This document shows, one piece after another, positions 26,208 through 35,662 of a stretch of DNA of 64,000 nt (its first letter is position 1; every line of letters begins with the position of its first letter). The position numbers and the translations under genes were made by a program. The stretch lies in assembly GCF_000420645.1 (NCBI RefSeq), contig NZ_ATVI01000006.1:496001-560000 (forward strand), read 5' to 3'. This stretch comes from Nevskia ramosa DSM 11499 (GTDB lineage: Bacteria; Pseudomonadota; Gammaproteobacteria; Nevskiales; Nevskiaceae). A model generated the notes under the pieces. It saw only the letters and a list, made by a program, of their open reading frames with translations, ran no database searches and was not told the origin of the DNA.

Positions 26208-27757
26208 CGCCCGCTCGCGCCTTTCCCCGCGGCCAACGCCGCCAGCAGCTTGCCGGCGAGCTTTTCGTATTCGCCATCGAAGTGATGGCCGCCCGGCAGT
26301 TTGAGGATCGACATCTTCGGGCCACCGAGCGTGGCGCAGATCGAATCTTCGTCTTCCTCGCCGTAGGCACAGAGTATCGGCGGGTTCGCCGATGAGGCCT
26401 GCAGACGGGCCACTTCCGGGCGTGTCGGCTTGCCGTCGTCGACGCTGCCGACCCAGCTGCTCAAGTGGAATTCGAACTGGGCATGTTCGGCGAGGCCGAG
26501 CAGTACCACCAGCGAGATTTCGCTGCGGCTGGTCGCGGTCATGCGATTCAGCGCGAACGGCAGCACGTCCGCCCCCTGCGAGTAGCCGATCAGCAGCACC
26601 TTCGGCCGGTTCAGCGAGTGGCGGTAATAACGGATGATCCTGTCGAGATCGGCAGCGAAGGCTTCCGGCGTGCGTTCGCTCCAGAAGTAGCGCAGCGAAT
26701 CGAGGCCGATCACCGGCATGCCGGCATCGGAGATGAAGTCCGCCACTTCCTTGTCGATGCCGGCCCAGCCGCCGTCACCGGAGACCAGGATCGCGAAAGT
26801 GTCGGTGTTCGGGGTGGTGCCAGCCGCCGGGACATCGGCGTCAACTTCGATCACCGGCAGTTCGCCCAGATCGCTCGGCGGCAGTGGCACGCTGCTGCGA
26901 CCCTGCGCGGTTTCCAGCTGGTTGATGCCCTTGCGGTAGGCGGCGATCCAGTTCTCCGGCGCCGTGAAGCCGTGGCCGACTTTCGGCAACGACACCAGTT
27001 CGCCCTGATCGCTGCCGGCGACGAACTTGCTGACGCTGTCGAGATCGCAGACCTGATCGATTTCGCCGTGCAGGGTCAGCCACGGCGCGGTCAGCTTGGG
27101 GCTCGGCAGGAATTCGATGCCGCCGTCGGCGCTGCGTGGGGCCATGCGCGCGCCGTTGCCGGCGCAGAACGGCTTCTTCAGGTTCAGGTCCGGGCAGAAG
27201 CCGGTGGTGACCGCGCCGGCGAACGAGCCTTTCTCGGCCTGTGCGAGCACGCCATAGGCAAGCGTGGCGCCCGCGCCATGGCCGGCGAGGATCGGCTGCA
27301 GATAAGTCGGCAGACGCGCCCAGGCCTGAACGAAGTGGCTGAGGTTCTCGAAATCGCCAACCGTGTAGGCACATTCGCCGCCATCGGCTTCCAGCGCGCT
27401 GATCAGCTGCGGCGTACTGATCGCCACGACCATCGCGCCATCGGCGACCAGCGCCTGAACCATCGCCGCCGGGCCGCCGCGATCACGGGTGACCCAGCCG
27501 CCATCGCCGGACAGGAACAGCACGAAGGACTTCGGCGTGCCTTCCGGGCGATGGATCACCACATCCTTGAAAATGCCGTGGCTCAGGGTTTCCGGGCCGC
27601 TCGGCACAGCGGCCGCCGGCACCACGGCCGGAGCCGGGACTGCAGCAGCGGCTTTCGGTGCCTTGGGGGCAGCAGCCGATGCCGGAACGGAGACGATCGC
27701 GCCGAATGCCGCCGCGAGGATCAGTGCGAGGATCTGTGGGGGGATCAGTGGCTTCAT
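26204..27757 (-). CDS. acvB: AcvB/VirJ-type aminoacyl-phosphatidylglycerol hydrolase
   Basis: 517 residues from the ATG at 27757, which overlaps the mprF stop (ATGA). Signal peptide about 1-29, so periplasmic. Two alpha/beta-hydrolase repeats. The N-terminal one (about 55-285) has FLSGDGGWVTRD, but its nucleophile elbow reads GHGAG (159-163), with Gly in place of Ser. The C-terminal one (about 315-515) has ILVSGDGGW, a proper elbow GYSQG with Ser393, and a late GGHHFDG carrying the likely catalytic His. In Agrobacterium AcvB, and in the Pseudomonas counterpart of the pair, such enzymes remove the amino acid from aminoacyl-PG made by the MprF-like synthase; the operon here supports the same role. 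Confidence 0.9.
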   Translation of the reverse strand: MKPLIPPQILALILAAAFGAIVSVPASAAAPKAPKAAAAVPAPAVVPAAAVPSGPETLSHGIFKDVVIHRPEGTPKSFVLFLSGDGGWVTRDRGGPAAMVQALVADGAMVVAISTPQLISALEADGGECAYTVGDFENLSHFVQAWARLPTYLQPILAGHGAGATLAYGVLAQAEKGSFAGAVTTGFCPDLNLKKPFCAGNGARMAPRSADGGIEFLPSPKLTAPWLTLHGEIDQVCDLDSVSKFVAGSDQGELVSLPKVGHGFTAPENWIAAYRKGINQLETAQGRSSVPLPPSDLGELPVIEVDADVPAAGTTPNTDTFAILVSGDGGWAGIDKEVADFISDAGMPVIGLDSLRYFWSERTPEAFAADLDRIIRYYRHSLNRPKVLLIGYSQGADVLPFALNRMTATSRSEISLVVLLGLAEHAQFEFHLSSWVGSVDDGKPTRPEVARLQASSANPPILCAYGEEDEDSICATLGGPKMSILKLPGGHHFDGEYEKLAGKLLAALAAGKGASGR

Positions 27758-30333
27758 GACTTCCAGATGACTTCCTTGATGCCGCCGGCGATCAGCGCAG
27801 CGGTATCGACGAGTACGCGGGGCAGCACCAGGCCGCCCGGTGAAGCGAGGTAGCGCGGGCGCCACTCGGGTTGAAACTTTTCCTTGTAACGTCGCAGGCC
27901 GTTGAAGTTGTAGAACGGCTCGCCATAGCGATGAACGATGCGGCCGAGCTTGTGCCAGAACGGCGCCAGCGGATGGTTTTCCAGGCCGGCCAGCGGGGCC
28001 ATGCCGAGGTTGAACCAGCGATAGCCTTCGGTGTTGCCCCAGAGCATCAGCTCGATGAACAGGTAATCCATGACGCCCTTCGGCGCCGCCGGGCCGTAGC
28101 GCATCAGATCGATCGACATCTCTTCGCGCCCGGCACCGAGCCAGAGGTTGGCGAAGGCGACGATCTGGCCGTCCCGGAGCACGCAGGCGCAGTGGAAGCG
28201 ACTCAGGTATTCGGGATCGAAACGGCCGACCGAGAAACCTTTTTCGGCCACCGATTTGCCGGTCAGCCAGTCGTCCGAAATCCGCCGCAGTTCGTCGAGC
28301 CTGGCCTCGACTTCGGCCGGCGCCAGCACCGCGAAGGTGGCGCCGTCGCGCTGGGCGCGGCGATGTTCGTTGCGCAGGCTCTGGCGCTTGGAGCCGACCA
28401 GCGAGAAGGTGGTCAACGGCACCCGCGCTTCTTCGCCGAGCTTGGCCAGCGACAGGCCCAGATCGAGATACAGCGGCAGCTGATCGGGCGACACCTGATA
28501 GAACACCGGCCAGCAACTGCTGCGATCAGCCAGTTCGCGGAACGCCCAGGTCAATGCTTCGACCTTGGCCGGATTACCCACCGGATCGCCGAGCGCGATC
28601 AGGCTGCGGCCGGAGCGCTGATACATGATGAAGGCGTCGCCATCCGGTCCGAACAGCAGCTGCTTGTCGCCGAGCAACGCCAGGTTGGCGATGGTGTTGC
28701 CGCCGTGGGTGGCGATGATGTTGGCTGCACGATCCAGGGCCGCGGCGTCCGGCGGGTCCGGTTCGCGGCGGGCCGGGCTCAGCAGCCGCCAGAGCATGTA
28801 GCCGGCGAACAGCAGCACGGTCAGCAGGCCGGCACGCATCAGGCGCGGGCTCTGATCGTCGAAGGCGAAGCGCCACCAGACTTCGCGGCTGTAATCGGTG
28901 CCGCGCGAGGACAGCATCGACACCCAGACCGCGACCGCCACCACCGCCACTGTCGCCATCAGCCAGCGCTGCGAATCGCGCACTTCAAGCAGCGAGGCGC
29001 GGCGATAGAAGCGCTCGCGCGACAGCAGCAGCACCACGAGAATCACCGACAGCAGGATCGCTTCTTCGTAGTCCAAACCTTTCAGCATCGACACCACGGC
29101 GCCGACGGCGAGCAGCACCAGGGTCAGCCACCAGGCGCCGTCAAGGCGGCGATAAAGGCCGCGCGCCAGGATCAGCAGGCCGACGCCAATGGCGCTGCCG
29201 GCCAGGTGCGAGAACTCCAGCAGGCCGAGCGGAATCATCTCGGACAAGCCCGCCAGGCGGCTGTCGATTGCCGGCGTGGCGCCAGAGATCAGCAGCACCG
29301 CGCCGGCAAGGAACACGGTGGTGGCCAGTACCGGCGGGGCCAGGGTTTCGACGCTGTCCTGAAGCCGGCTGCCGTAACGGCGGAAGCGTTCGTTCTGGGT
29401 GGCGAGCAGGCGCAGGCCGAGGAAGAACAGCGCCAGCACGAACGGCAGCAGGTAATAGACGACGCGATAGAGCAGCACCGCGCCGAGCACGCCTTCCGGC
29501 GGTGCGGCGGGCAGCAGCAGGATCAGCACCGTTTCGAACACACCGAGGCCGCCCGGCACATTGCTGATGGTGCCGGCGTAGATGGCCAGCACGAAGACAC
29601 CGACGAAGGCCGGATAGCCGAGCGTCACCGTATCCGGCAGCAGGACATACAGGGTGGCGGCGGCGAAGCAGAGATCGGTGCTGGCGACGACGATCTGGCC
29701 CAGGGTCAGCGGCAGGCCCGGCAGGCGAAACTCGCGGCCGCGCCAGGTCAGCGGCCGGCGGCGGATGGCGTTGAGCAGCACGTAGGCGGCGACGATCGTC
29801 AGCAGCCCGGTGCCCAGTTCGCGGATGCCGGACGGCTCCAGATGCAGCACCCGGCCGGCATCGTCCGGGGAAGTGAGCAGGGACAAACCGAGCAGCGTCG
29901 CCACGCCGAGCGCGAAGGCGACCGACACCAGCGCGACGACACCAGCCACCTTCAGGCCCGGCACGCCGGCGGCCGTGTAGTCGCGGAAGCGGATCGAGCC
30001 GCCGGATACCGCCTGGAAGCCGACGCTGTGGCCGATGCCGAAGGCGATCAGCGAAGTCGGCGCCACCTGCCGCCAGGGCAGCGGATGATCGACGCCGCGC
30101 AGGGCCAGCCAGTCGTAAAGCGTCAGCACCGCGTAGCTGAGGCCACAGAACAGCAGCGCTTCGGCGATCCGCTCGCGCGGCAGCGACTTCAGGTGAACGA
30201 GGATTTCGCCGGGATTCAGCGCCGCCAGATTCTTTTGCAGCGCCCACACAGCCAGGGCGAGCACGGCCAGAGTCAGGCCGGCAACAAGAACGCGGCGGCG
30301 ATCGGAAAACAGGGCGGCAAAGCGGGGCGACAT
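27754..30333 (-). CDS. mprF: MprF bifunctional aminoacyl-phosphatidylglycerol synthase/flippase
   Basis: 859 residues from the ATG at 30333; an upstream ATG-like start at 30507 gives an unconserved tail. The N-terminal two thirds holds about 14 membrane helices of the LPG-synthase/flippase module, including IGHSVGFQAVSGGSIRFRD and GTISNVPGGLGVFETV. The cytoplasmic C-terminal third is the DUF2156 transferase: GDKQLLFGPDGDAFIMYQ, LIALGDPVG, FYQVSPDQLPLYLDLGLS, KRQSLRNEHRRAQRDG, and WFNLGMAPLAGL. It moves an amino acid from charged tRNA to phosphatidylglycerol, lowering surface charge and increasing resistance to cationic peptides. Lys or Ala specificity cannot be read. Coupled to acvB. Confidence 0.95.
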   Translation of the reverse strand: MSPRFAALFSDRRRVLVAGLTLAVLALAVWALQKNLAALNPGEILVHLKSLPRERIAEALLFCGLSYAVLTLYDWLALRGVDHPLPWRQVAPTSLIAFGIGHSVGFQAVSGGSIRFRDYTAAGVPGLKVAGVVALVSVAFALGVATLLGLSLLTSPDDAGRVLHLEPSGIRELGTGLLTIVAAYVLLNAIRRRPLTWRGREFRLPGLPLTLGQIVVASTDLCFAAATLYVLLPDTVTLGYPAFVGVFVLAIYAGTISNVPGGLGVFETVLILLLPAAPPEGVLGAVLLYRVVYYLLPFVLALFFLGLRLLATQNERFRRYGSRLQDSVETLAPPVLATTVFLAGAVLLISGATPAIDSRLAGLSEMIPLGLLEFSHLAGSAIGVGLLILARGLYRRLDGAWWLTLVLLAVGAVVSMLKGLDYEEAILLSVILVVLLLSRERFYRRASLLEVRDSQRWLMATVAVVAVAVWVSMLSSRGTDYSREVWWRFAFDDQSPRLMRAGLLTVLLFAGYMLWRLLSPARREPDPPDAAALDRAANIIATHGGNTIANLALLGDKQLLFGPDGDAFIMYQRSGRSLIALGDPVGNPAKVEALTWAFRELADRSSCWPVFYQVSPDQLPLYLDLGLSLAKLGEEARVPLTTFSLVGSKRQSLRNEHRRAQRDGATFAVLAPAEVEARLDELRRISDDWLTGKSVAEKGFSVGRFDPEYLSRFHCACVLRDGQIVAFANLWLGAGREEMSIDLMRYGPAAPKGVMDYLFIELMLWGNTEGYRWFNLGMAPLAGLENHPLAPFWHKLGRIVHRYGEPFYNFNGLRRYKEKFQPEWRPRYLASPGGLVLPRVLVDTAALIAGGIKEVIWKS

Positions 30334-30551
30334 GGCACTCGAATCGCTAAGGTCTAATGTCGACAGACCCCAAGGCGGCGGATTGTACTGTGCGACTCGC
30401 TCTCCACGCGAAAGGCGTAGGCAAAGCGACGCAGCAGGCCTGGGCACACTGACCACCGCTACTCGGCGAAGGTTCGGCGGCGGTTCGCCGACAGGCAAAT
30501 GCTGCACTGCAAGATGGCATACTCGGGCCCTCGTAACGCTTACATCCGTTC

Positions 30552-32066
30552 ATGTCAAAGAAGCTGATCGCCAGTCGCCAGAAGGATCTCGACCAGGCCG
30601 CGAACTACGCCGAATGGCAGGAGATCGCGACCGAGCTCGATCGTCTGGAAGGCGCCGATGCCTGGAAACAGGACGAGATGAGCGATGACTACGACTACCT
30701 GCTGATCAAGGAACGCCTGAACACGCTGCGCGAGCTGCGCAAGTCGGGCGAAGTGCGGCAACTGGTGTTCCAGCTCGCCGAGGGCCTGCACGGCAACCTC
30801 GGAAACGTCGCCGATCCGGTGCTGTACTCCTACGCCCGTGTCGGCACCAAGAAGCTGGTCGAGGAATACATCGAGGAATCGGCGCGCTGCCTGGATTACA
30901 TCTGCGTCGGCGATTTCCCGGATTTCTCCAACGACGAGAAGATCCTGTTCTTCAAGCGCACCGGCACCAGCTTCGGCCGCTCCGCGCTGCTGCTGTCCGG
31001 TGGCGCCACCCTGGGCATGTTCCACCTCGGCGTGATCAAGGCCATGTTCGAGCACGACGTGCTGCCGCGGGTGATCTCCGGCTCCTCGGCCGGCGCGATC
31101 ATCGCCAGCATGGTCGGCACTCGCACCGATGAGGAGCTGCCGGCGATCTTCGATCCAGAGTCGCTGAACCTGCAGGCGTTCCAGACCGTCAGCCTGCGCC
31201 AGGTTCTGAGCGGCAACGCGCTGATGGACCCTGCCCGCCTGCGCGCCTGCCTCGAACGCAACATCGCGCCGACCAGCTTCATCCAGGCTTTCGAGCGCAC
31301 CCGGCGCATTCTCGGCGTCACCGTGTCGCCGGCGGAGGCGCATCAGTCCGCCCGCCTGCTGAACTACCTCACCGCGCCGAACGTCACCGTGCACTCCTCG
31401 GTGCTGGCTTCCTGTGCGGTACCCGGCGTGTTCCCGCCGGTGATGCTCGATTCGCTCGATTTCGAAGGCGTCACGCATCCGTACATGCGTTCCAAGCGCT
31501 GGGTCGATGGCTCGATCGCCAACGATCTGCCGATGCTCCGGCTGGCGCGCCTGCACAACGTCAACCACTACATCGTCAGCCAGACCAATCCGCACGTGGT
31601 GCCGTTCATGCGCGAAGCCCACCCGGGCCGGCGCACGATCACCGACGTGGTCCAGCACGTGGCGACCACCGCCAGCCGCGATCTGCTCAAGCTGACGCGC
31701 AGCTACGTGGGCGGCGCAGTGCCCGGGCGCATCGTCGACATGCTCAACGATGTCCTGCAGCAACGCTACAGCGGCGACATCAGCGTCTATCCGCGCCAGT
31801 CGCCGACCCAGCTGATGCGGATGTTCTCGAACCCCTCACCTGCCGCGATCGCCAACTTCATCCGCGATGGCGAGCGCGCCACCTGGCCGAAGCTGGAACG
31901 CATCCGCCTGCAGACGCGCATCTCGCGCTCGTTCGAGGACTGCCTGTTCTGGCTCAAGGATCACGGCCTGCGCCGCGCCGTCACCGATGGCCCGCGCACC
32001 CGCAGCCGCGGCGAGCGCCTGAAGCTGGCGGCGGTCGATGGCCGCCGCACCGACAACGGCGCTTGA
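30552..32066 (+). CDS. Patatin-like phospholipase with DUF3336 domain
   Basis: 504 residues, no signal peptide. Residues about 1-150 match the DUF3336 region found before patatin domains in bacterial and fungal triacylglycerol-lipase-like proteins (YAEWQEIATELDRLEGADAWK, FPDFSNDEKILFFKR). The patatin domain has the oxyanion loop SGGATLGMFHLGV, the nucleophile elbow GSSAG, and the dyad Asp in WVDGSIANDLP. It hydrolyses acyl esters of lipids using a Ser-Asp dyad. The C-terminus is basic. Start at 30552 is divergent from mprF. The TetR gene follows after 25 bases, so the two may be coregulated. Confidence 0.92.
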   Translation: MSKKLIASRQKDLDQAANYAEWQEIATELDRLEGADAWKQDEMSDDYDYLLIKERLNTLRELRKSGEVRQLVFQLAEGLHGNLGNVADPVLYSYARVGTKKLVEEYIEESARCLDYICVGDFPDFSNDEKILFFKRTGTSFGRSALLLSGGATLGMFHLGVIKAMFEHDVLPRVISGSSAGAIIASMVGTRTDEELPAIFDPESLNLQAFQTVSLRQVLSGNALMDPARLRACLERNIAPTSFIQAFERTRRILGVTVSPAEAHQSARLLNYLTAPNVTVHSSVLASCAVPGVFPPVMLDSLDFEGVTHPYMRSKRWVDGSIANDLPMLRLARLHNVNHYIVSQTNPHVVPFMREAHPGRRTITDVVQHVATTASRDLLKLTRSYVGGAVPGRIVDMLNDVLQQRYSGDISVYPRQSPTQLMRMFSNPSPAAIANFIRDGERATWPKLERIRLQTRISRSFEDCLFWLKDHGLRRAVTDGPRTRSRGERLKLAAVDGRRTDNGA

Positions 32067-32091
32067 GCCAGCGCCCGCCGCATCAACACGC

Positions 32092-32739
32092 ATGAGGACT
32101 CTGGACCTGGTGAACACGCAGCGAGAACTGATCCCGGTGACGGCGCGCGGCGAAGCCACGCGGCAGAAACTGCTGACGGCAGCGGAAGTGGAAATCGGCG
32201 GCAACGGCTTTCATACCGCGTCGGTCAGCTCGATCACCGGTCGCGCCGATGTCGGCCAGGGCACCTTCTACCTGTACTTCCATTCCAAGGAAGAAATCTT
32301 CCTGAGCCTGGTCAAGGACATCGGCCGCCGGCTGCGCAAGCACATGGCGATGGCGATCGAAGGCGCAGAGAACCGTATGGTCGCCGAGCGGCGCGGCCTG
32401 GAAGCCTTTTTCGAGTTCGCGCAGGCGCATCCGGGCCTGTATCGCATCGTCCAGGAATCGCAGTTCGTCGACGAAACGGTGTTCCGCAACTACTACGAGC
32501 GCCTGGCAACAGGCTATGCCGCCGACCTCGCGGACGCCGGCACGCGCGGCGAACTGAGCCCGGGCGATCCGGTGGCCCGCGCCTGGTCGATCATGGGCAT
32601 CGGCCATTTCATCGGCATGCGCTGGTGTCTCTGGCGGGGCGAGCGGCCGGGCCCGGCGCTGGTCGATGCGGTGATGGATTTCATCAGCCATGGCATCGCA
32701 CCCCGCGACGCCGGCCTTCCTGCAAGCTTCGAGCGCTGA
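32092..32739 (+). CDS. TetR/AcrR-family transcriptional regulator
   Basis: 215 residues from the ATG at 32092; a reading start at 32038 would overlap the patatin gene. The N-terminal helix-turn-helix is typical: RQKLLTAAEVEIGGNGFHTASVSSITGRADVGQGTFYLYFHSKEEIF is the conserved span (about residues 25-70), ending in the family's TFYLYF motif. The C-terminal ligand domain holds FFEFAQAHPGLYRIVQESQF and a final hydrophobic GHFIGMRWCLWRG helix, resembling regulators of fatty-acid or lipid genes. Same direction as the patatin gene, whose promoter region it might control. Confidence 0.88.
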   Translation: MRTLDLVNTQRELIPVTARGEATRQKLLTAAEVEIGGNGFHTASVSSITGRADVGQGTFYLYFHSKEEIFLSLVKDIGRRLRKHMAMAIEGAENRMVAERRGLEAFFEFAQAHPGLYRIVQESQFVDETVFRNYYERLATGYAADLADAGTRGELSPGDPVARAWSIMGIGHFIGMRWCLWRGERPGPALVDAVMDFISHGIAPRDAGLPASFER

Positions 32740-32797
32740 CGCCACGGGTAGCCTTGTCGGCTGGCGTCAGCGGCCTCAAGCCCCGACAATCCGCGCC

Positions 32798-33601
32798 ATG
32801 TCCGAATCCTCCCGCAACACGATGACGCCCCTCACTGTTCTCGTCACCGGCGCCAGCGCCGGTTTTGGCGCCGCGATCGCCCGCCGTTTCATTGCCGAAG
32901 GTCATCGCGTGATCGCCGCCGCGCGGCGCATCGACAAGCTGGCCGCACTGCGCACCGAACTCGGCGCCGCGCTGCTGCCGGTGACGCTCGATGTCACCGA
33001 TCGCCAGGCGATCGAAGCCATGGCCGCCAGCCTGCCGCCGGACTGGGCGGCGATCGACGTGCTGGTCAACAACGCCGGCCTGGCCCTGGGCCTGGAGCCG
33101 GCGCATCAGGCCAGCCTCGACGACTGGGAGCGGATGGTCGATACCAACATCAAGGGCCTGATGACGATGACCCGCACCATCCTGCCGGGCATGGTCGCCC
33201 GCGGCCGCGGCCATGTGATCAACCTGGGTTCGACGGCCGGCGAATGGCCGTATCCGGGCGGCAACACCTATGGCGCGACCAAGGCCTTCGTCCGTCAGTT
33301 CACCCTGAACCTGCGCGCCGATCTGGTCGGCACCGGCGTTCGCGCCACCGACATCGAGCCGGGCCTCTGCGGCGGCACCGAGTTTTCGACCACCCGCTTC
33401 CACGGCGACCAGGCCAAGGCCAATGCCATGTACGCCGGCACCGAGCCACTGACTGCCGAGGATATTGCCGACGCCGTGTACTGGGTCGCTTCGCGTCCGG
33501 CGCGGGTCAACATCAACCTGCTGCAGTTGATGCCGGAATGCCAGGCGATCGGGCCACTGGTGATCAAACGCCAGCCCATTTCTGGTGCGGGAGCAAACTG
33601 A
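32798..33601 (+). CDS. ydfG: NADP-dependent 3-hydroxy acid dehydrogenase (YdfG-like SDR)
   Basis: 267 residues from the ATG at 32798; the ATG at 32822 is equally possible and gives 259, nearer the 248 of E. coli YdfG. Cofactor loop TGASAGFG, NNAGLALGLEPAH, catalytic GSTAGEWPYPGGNTYGATKAFVRQF in separate Ser and Tyr-x-x-x-Lys parts, and the subgroup-specific EPGLCGGTEFSTTRFHGD. E. coli YdfG reduces malonic semialdehyde and oxidises L-allo-threonine and 3-hydroxy acids. Cytoplasmic. Its stop overlaps the next start by one base (TGATG). Confidence 0.92.
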   Translation: MSESSRNTMTPLTVLVTGASAGFGAAIARRFIAEGHRVIAAARRIDKLAALRTELGAALLPVTLDVTDRQAIEAMAASLPPDWAAIDVLVNNAGLALGLEPAHQASLDDWERMVDTNIKGLMTMTRTILPGMVARGRGHVINLGSTAGEWPYPGGNTYGATKAFVRQFTLNLRADLVGTGVRATDIEPGLCGGTEFSTTRFHGDQAKANAMYAGTEPLTAEDIADAVYWVASRPARVNINLLQLMPECQAIGPLVIKRQPISGAGAN

Positions 33602-33918
33602 TGGGCGCATTCAAGGATTCCGGCGTCATCGTCATCGGCGAGGACGAATACCACTGGCAGGTGCGCCACTGGATCGGCGGGCCGGTGAAGGGCGGCGGTG
33701 GCGGCTGCGGTGGCCTGTCGGTGACCGTGTCGACCGATCCCGGCAAGCGCCGCGAGCTGCTGGTCGAGTTCCCGTTCGTCGAGTTCGGCCACGGCAAGCC
33801 GAAATCCGAAGTGCAGTTCGCCAAGCGCCTGCAGGGCTGCATCGAGGCCGCGCTGGAAGAAGGCTGGCGCGCGAACTCGCGCGGCCGGCCGTGGATTCAC
33901 GAAGCCGACCCGGCCTGA
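33601..33918 (+). CDS. Small conserved-looking protein of unknown function
   Basis: 105 residues starting at the ATG that overlaps the ydfG stop. No signal peptide. A central flexible Gly run ([15 protein letters not shown]) divides a short N-terminal strand region ([18 protein letters not shown]) from a C-terminal alpha/beta part ([23 protein letters not shown], a helix, then [16 protein letters not shown]). The tight coupling to ydfG suggests a linked job, but I recognise no family. Composition matches neighbours and it is very unlikely to be a chance reading frame. Confidence 0.75.
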   Translation: MGAFKDSGVIVIGEDEYHWQVRHWIGGPVKGGGGGCGGLSVTVSTDPGKRRELLVEFPFVEFGHGKPKSEVQFAKRLQGCIEAALEEGWRANSRGRPWIHEADPA

Positions 33919-33982
33919 GGTCTTACAATCCGCCTCCGCAACCCTGAATGTCCGGCCGCCGCGCCGGTTTGAACGCGTCCCG

Positions 33983-35662
33983 ATGAAATCCCAACTGCAG
34001 GACCTGCTGCGCGCCGCACTCGTCACCGTGCTCGATGGCTCCGCCGTCGCCACGCCGGCCGATATCCTCGTCGAGCCGGCGAAGGACAAGAAGAACGGTG
34101 ACTTCGCGACCAATCTGGCGCTGACCCTGGCCAAGCCGCTCGGCAAGCCGCCGCGCGCGGTCGCTGAAGCGATCGTTGCGGCGCTGCCTCAAGGCGGCAT
34201 CGTCGCCAAGGTCGAGATCGCCGGTCCCGGCTTCATCAATTTCTTCCTCGCCGCCGGCGCGCTGCAGCGGGTGGTGGTCGACATCCTGAAAGCCGGCGAA
34301 GGCTTCGGCATCGATCGTTCGGGATCGAAGGGCAAGGCGATGGTCGAATTCGTATCGGCCAATCCCACCGGCCCGCTGCACGTCGGCCACGGCCGTGGCG
34401 CTGCAGTCGGCGATTGCATGGCGCGGGTGCTCGGTGCCGCCGGCTGGCAGGTGTCGAAGGAGTTCTATTACAACGACGCCGGCAACCAGATCGCCAACCT
34501 CGGCGTGTCGGTGCAGGCGCGCGCGCGCGGCATCAAGCCGGGCGATGCCGACTGGCCGGAAGATGGTTATCGCGGCGAGTACATCGCCGATGTCGCGGCC
34601 TCGTATCTGGCCGGCGACACCGTCACCGCCGACGACCGCGCGGTGACCGCGAAGGCCGATGCCGACGATCTCGATGCGATCCGCGCGTTTGCCGTCGCCT
34701 ATCTGCGCCGCGAGCAGGATCTCGATCTGCGCGCCTTCGGCGTGAAATTCGACGTCTATTACCTGGAGTCCTCGCTGTACACCGAGGGCAAGGTTGACAG
34801 CACCGTCGCAGCACTCCAGGCCAGCGGCCACACCTACGAGCAGGACGATGCGCTGTGGCTGCGCACGACGGACTTCGGAGACGACAAGGACCGCGTGATG
34901 CGCAAGCGCGAAGGCGGCTACACCTACTTCGTGCCGGACGTCGCCTATCACGTCAGCAAGTGGCAGCGCGGCTTCGTGCGGGTGATCAACGAACAGGGTG
35001 CCGATCATCACGGCACCATCGCCCGCGTGCGTGCCGGGCTGCAGGCGATGGACATCGGTATTCCGAAAGGCTGGCCGGAATACGTGCTGCACCAGATGGT
35101 CACCGTGATGCGCGGGGCTGAGGAAGTGAAGCTGTCGAAGCGCGCCGGTTCCTATGTGACCCTGCGTCATCTGATCGACGAAGCCGGCTGCGACGCGACG
35201 CGCTATTTCCTGGTCGCCCGCAAGAGCGATTCGCAGCTGATCTTCGACATCGATCTGGCTCGCGCGCAGACCAACGACAACCCGGTCTATTACATCCAGT
35301 ACGCGCATGCCCGCGTCTCCGCGGTGTTCCGTCAGCTGGGCGAGCGCGGCCTGAGCTATGACCAGGCGGCCGGTTACGCAGCACTTGATCAGCTGGTCGA
35401 AGCGGATGCCGTGGCGCTGGTCGCGCTGCTTGGCCGCTTCCCGGAAACGGTGCAGGCCTCGGCACAGAATCTGGAGCCGCATGTCATCGCCCAATACCTG
35501 CGCGATCTCGCCGCCGCGTTCCACGGCTACTACCACGCGGTGCCGTTTCTGATCGATGACGCGAGCTTGCGCAATGCCCGTCTGGCACTGGCGCTGGCGA
35601 CTCAGCAGGTGCTGAAGAACGGTCTGGCACTGCTCGGCGTCAGCGCCCCGGAGAAGATGTAA
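33983..35662 (+). CDS. argS: Arginyl-tRNA synthetase
   Basis: 559 residues. Charges tRNA-Arg with arginine. Class I features: N-terminal Add-1 domain; the HIGH-type site [18 protein letters not shown]; a YYNDAGNQI motif; the KMSKS-type loop in [21 protein letters not shown]; and an anticodon-binding C-terminal helical domain ending [11 protein letters not shown]. Length normal (E. coli 577). Its stop overlaps by one base the start of the SPOR-domain gene, an argS-ftsN neighbour order often seen in gammaproteobacteria related to Xanthomonadales. Confidence 0.97.
   Translation: MKSQLQDLLRAALVTVLDGSAVATPADILVEPAKDKKNGDFATNLALTLAKPLGKPPRAVAEAIVAALPQGGIVAKVEIAGPGFINFFLAAGALQRVVVDILKAGEGFGIDRSGSKGKAMVEFVSANPTGPLHVGHGRGAAVGDCMARVLGAAGWQVSKEFYYNDAGNQIANLGVSVQARARGIKPGDADWPEDGYRGEYIADVAASYLAGDTVTADDRAVTAKADADDLDAIRAFAVAYLRREQDLDLRAFGVKFDVYYLESSLYTEGKVDSTVAALQASGHTYEQDDALWLRTTDFGDDKDRVMRKREGGYTYFVPDVAYHVSKWQRGFVRVINEQGADHHGTIARVRAGLQAMDIGIPKGWPEYVLHQMVTVMRGAEEVKLSKRAGSYVTLRHLIDEAGCDATRYFLVARKSDSQLIFDIDLARAQTNDNPVYYIQYAHARVSAVFRQLGERGLSYDQAAGYAALDQLVEADAVALVALLGRFPETVQASAQNLEPHVIAQYLRDLAAAFHGYYHAVPFLIDDASLRNARLALALATQQVLKNGLALLGVSAPEKM

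Noticed and set aside
27871-30357. 828-residue open frame on the plus strand opposite mprF
   Set aside because: Antisense shadow of a GC-rich gene: Gln/His/Arg-rich low-complexity sequence with no start signal, while the minus strand gives a full MprF.
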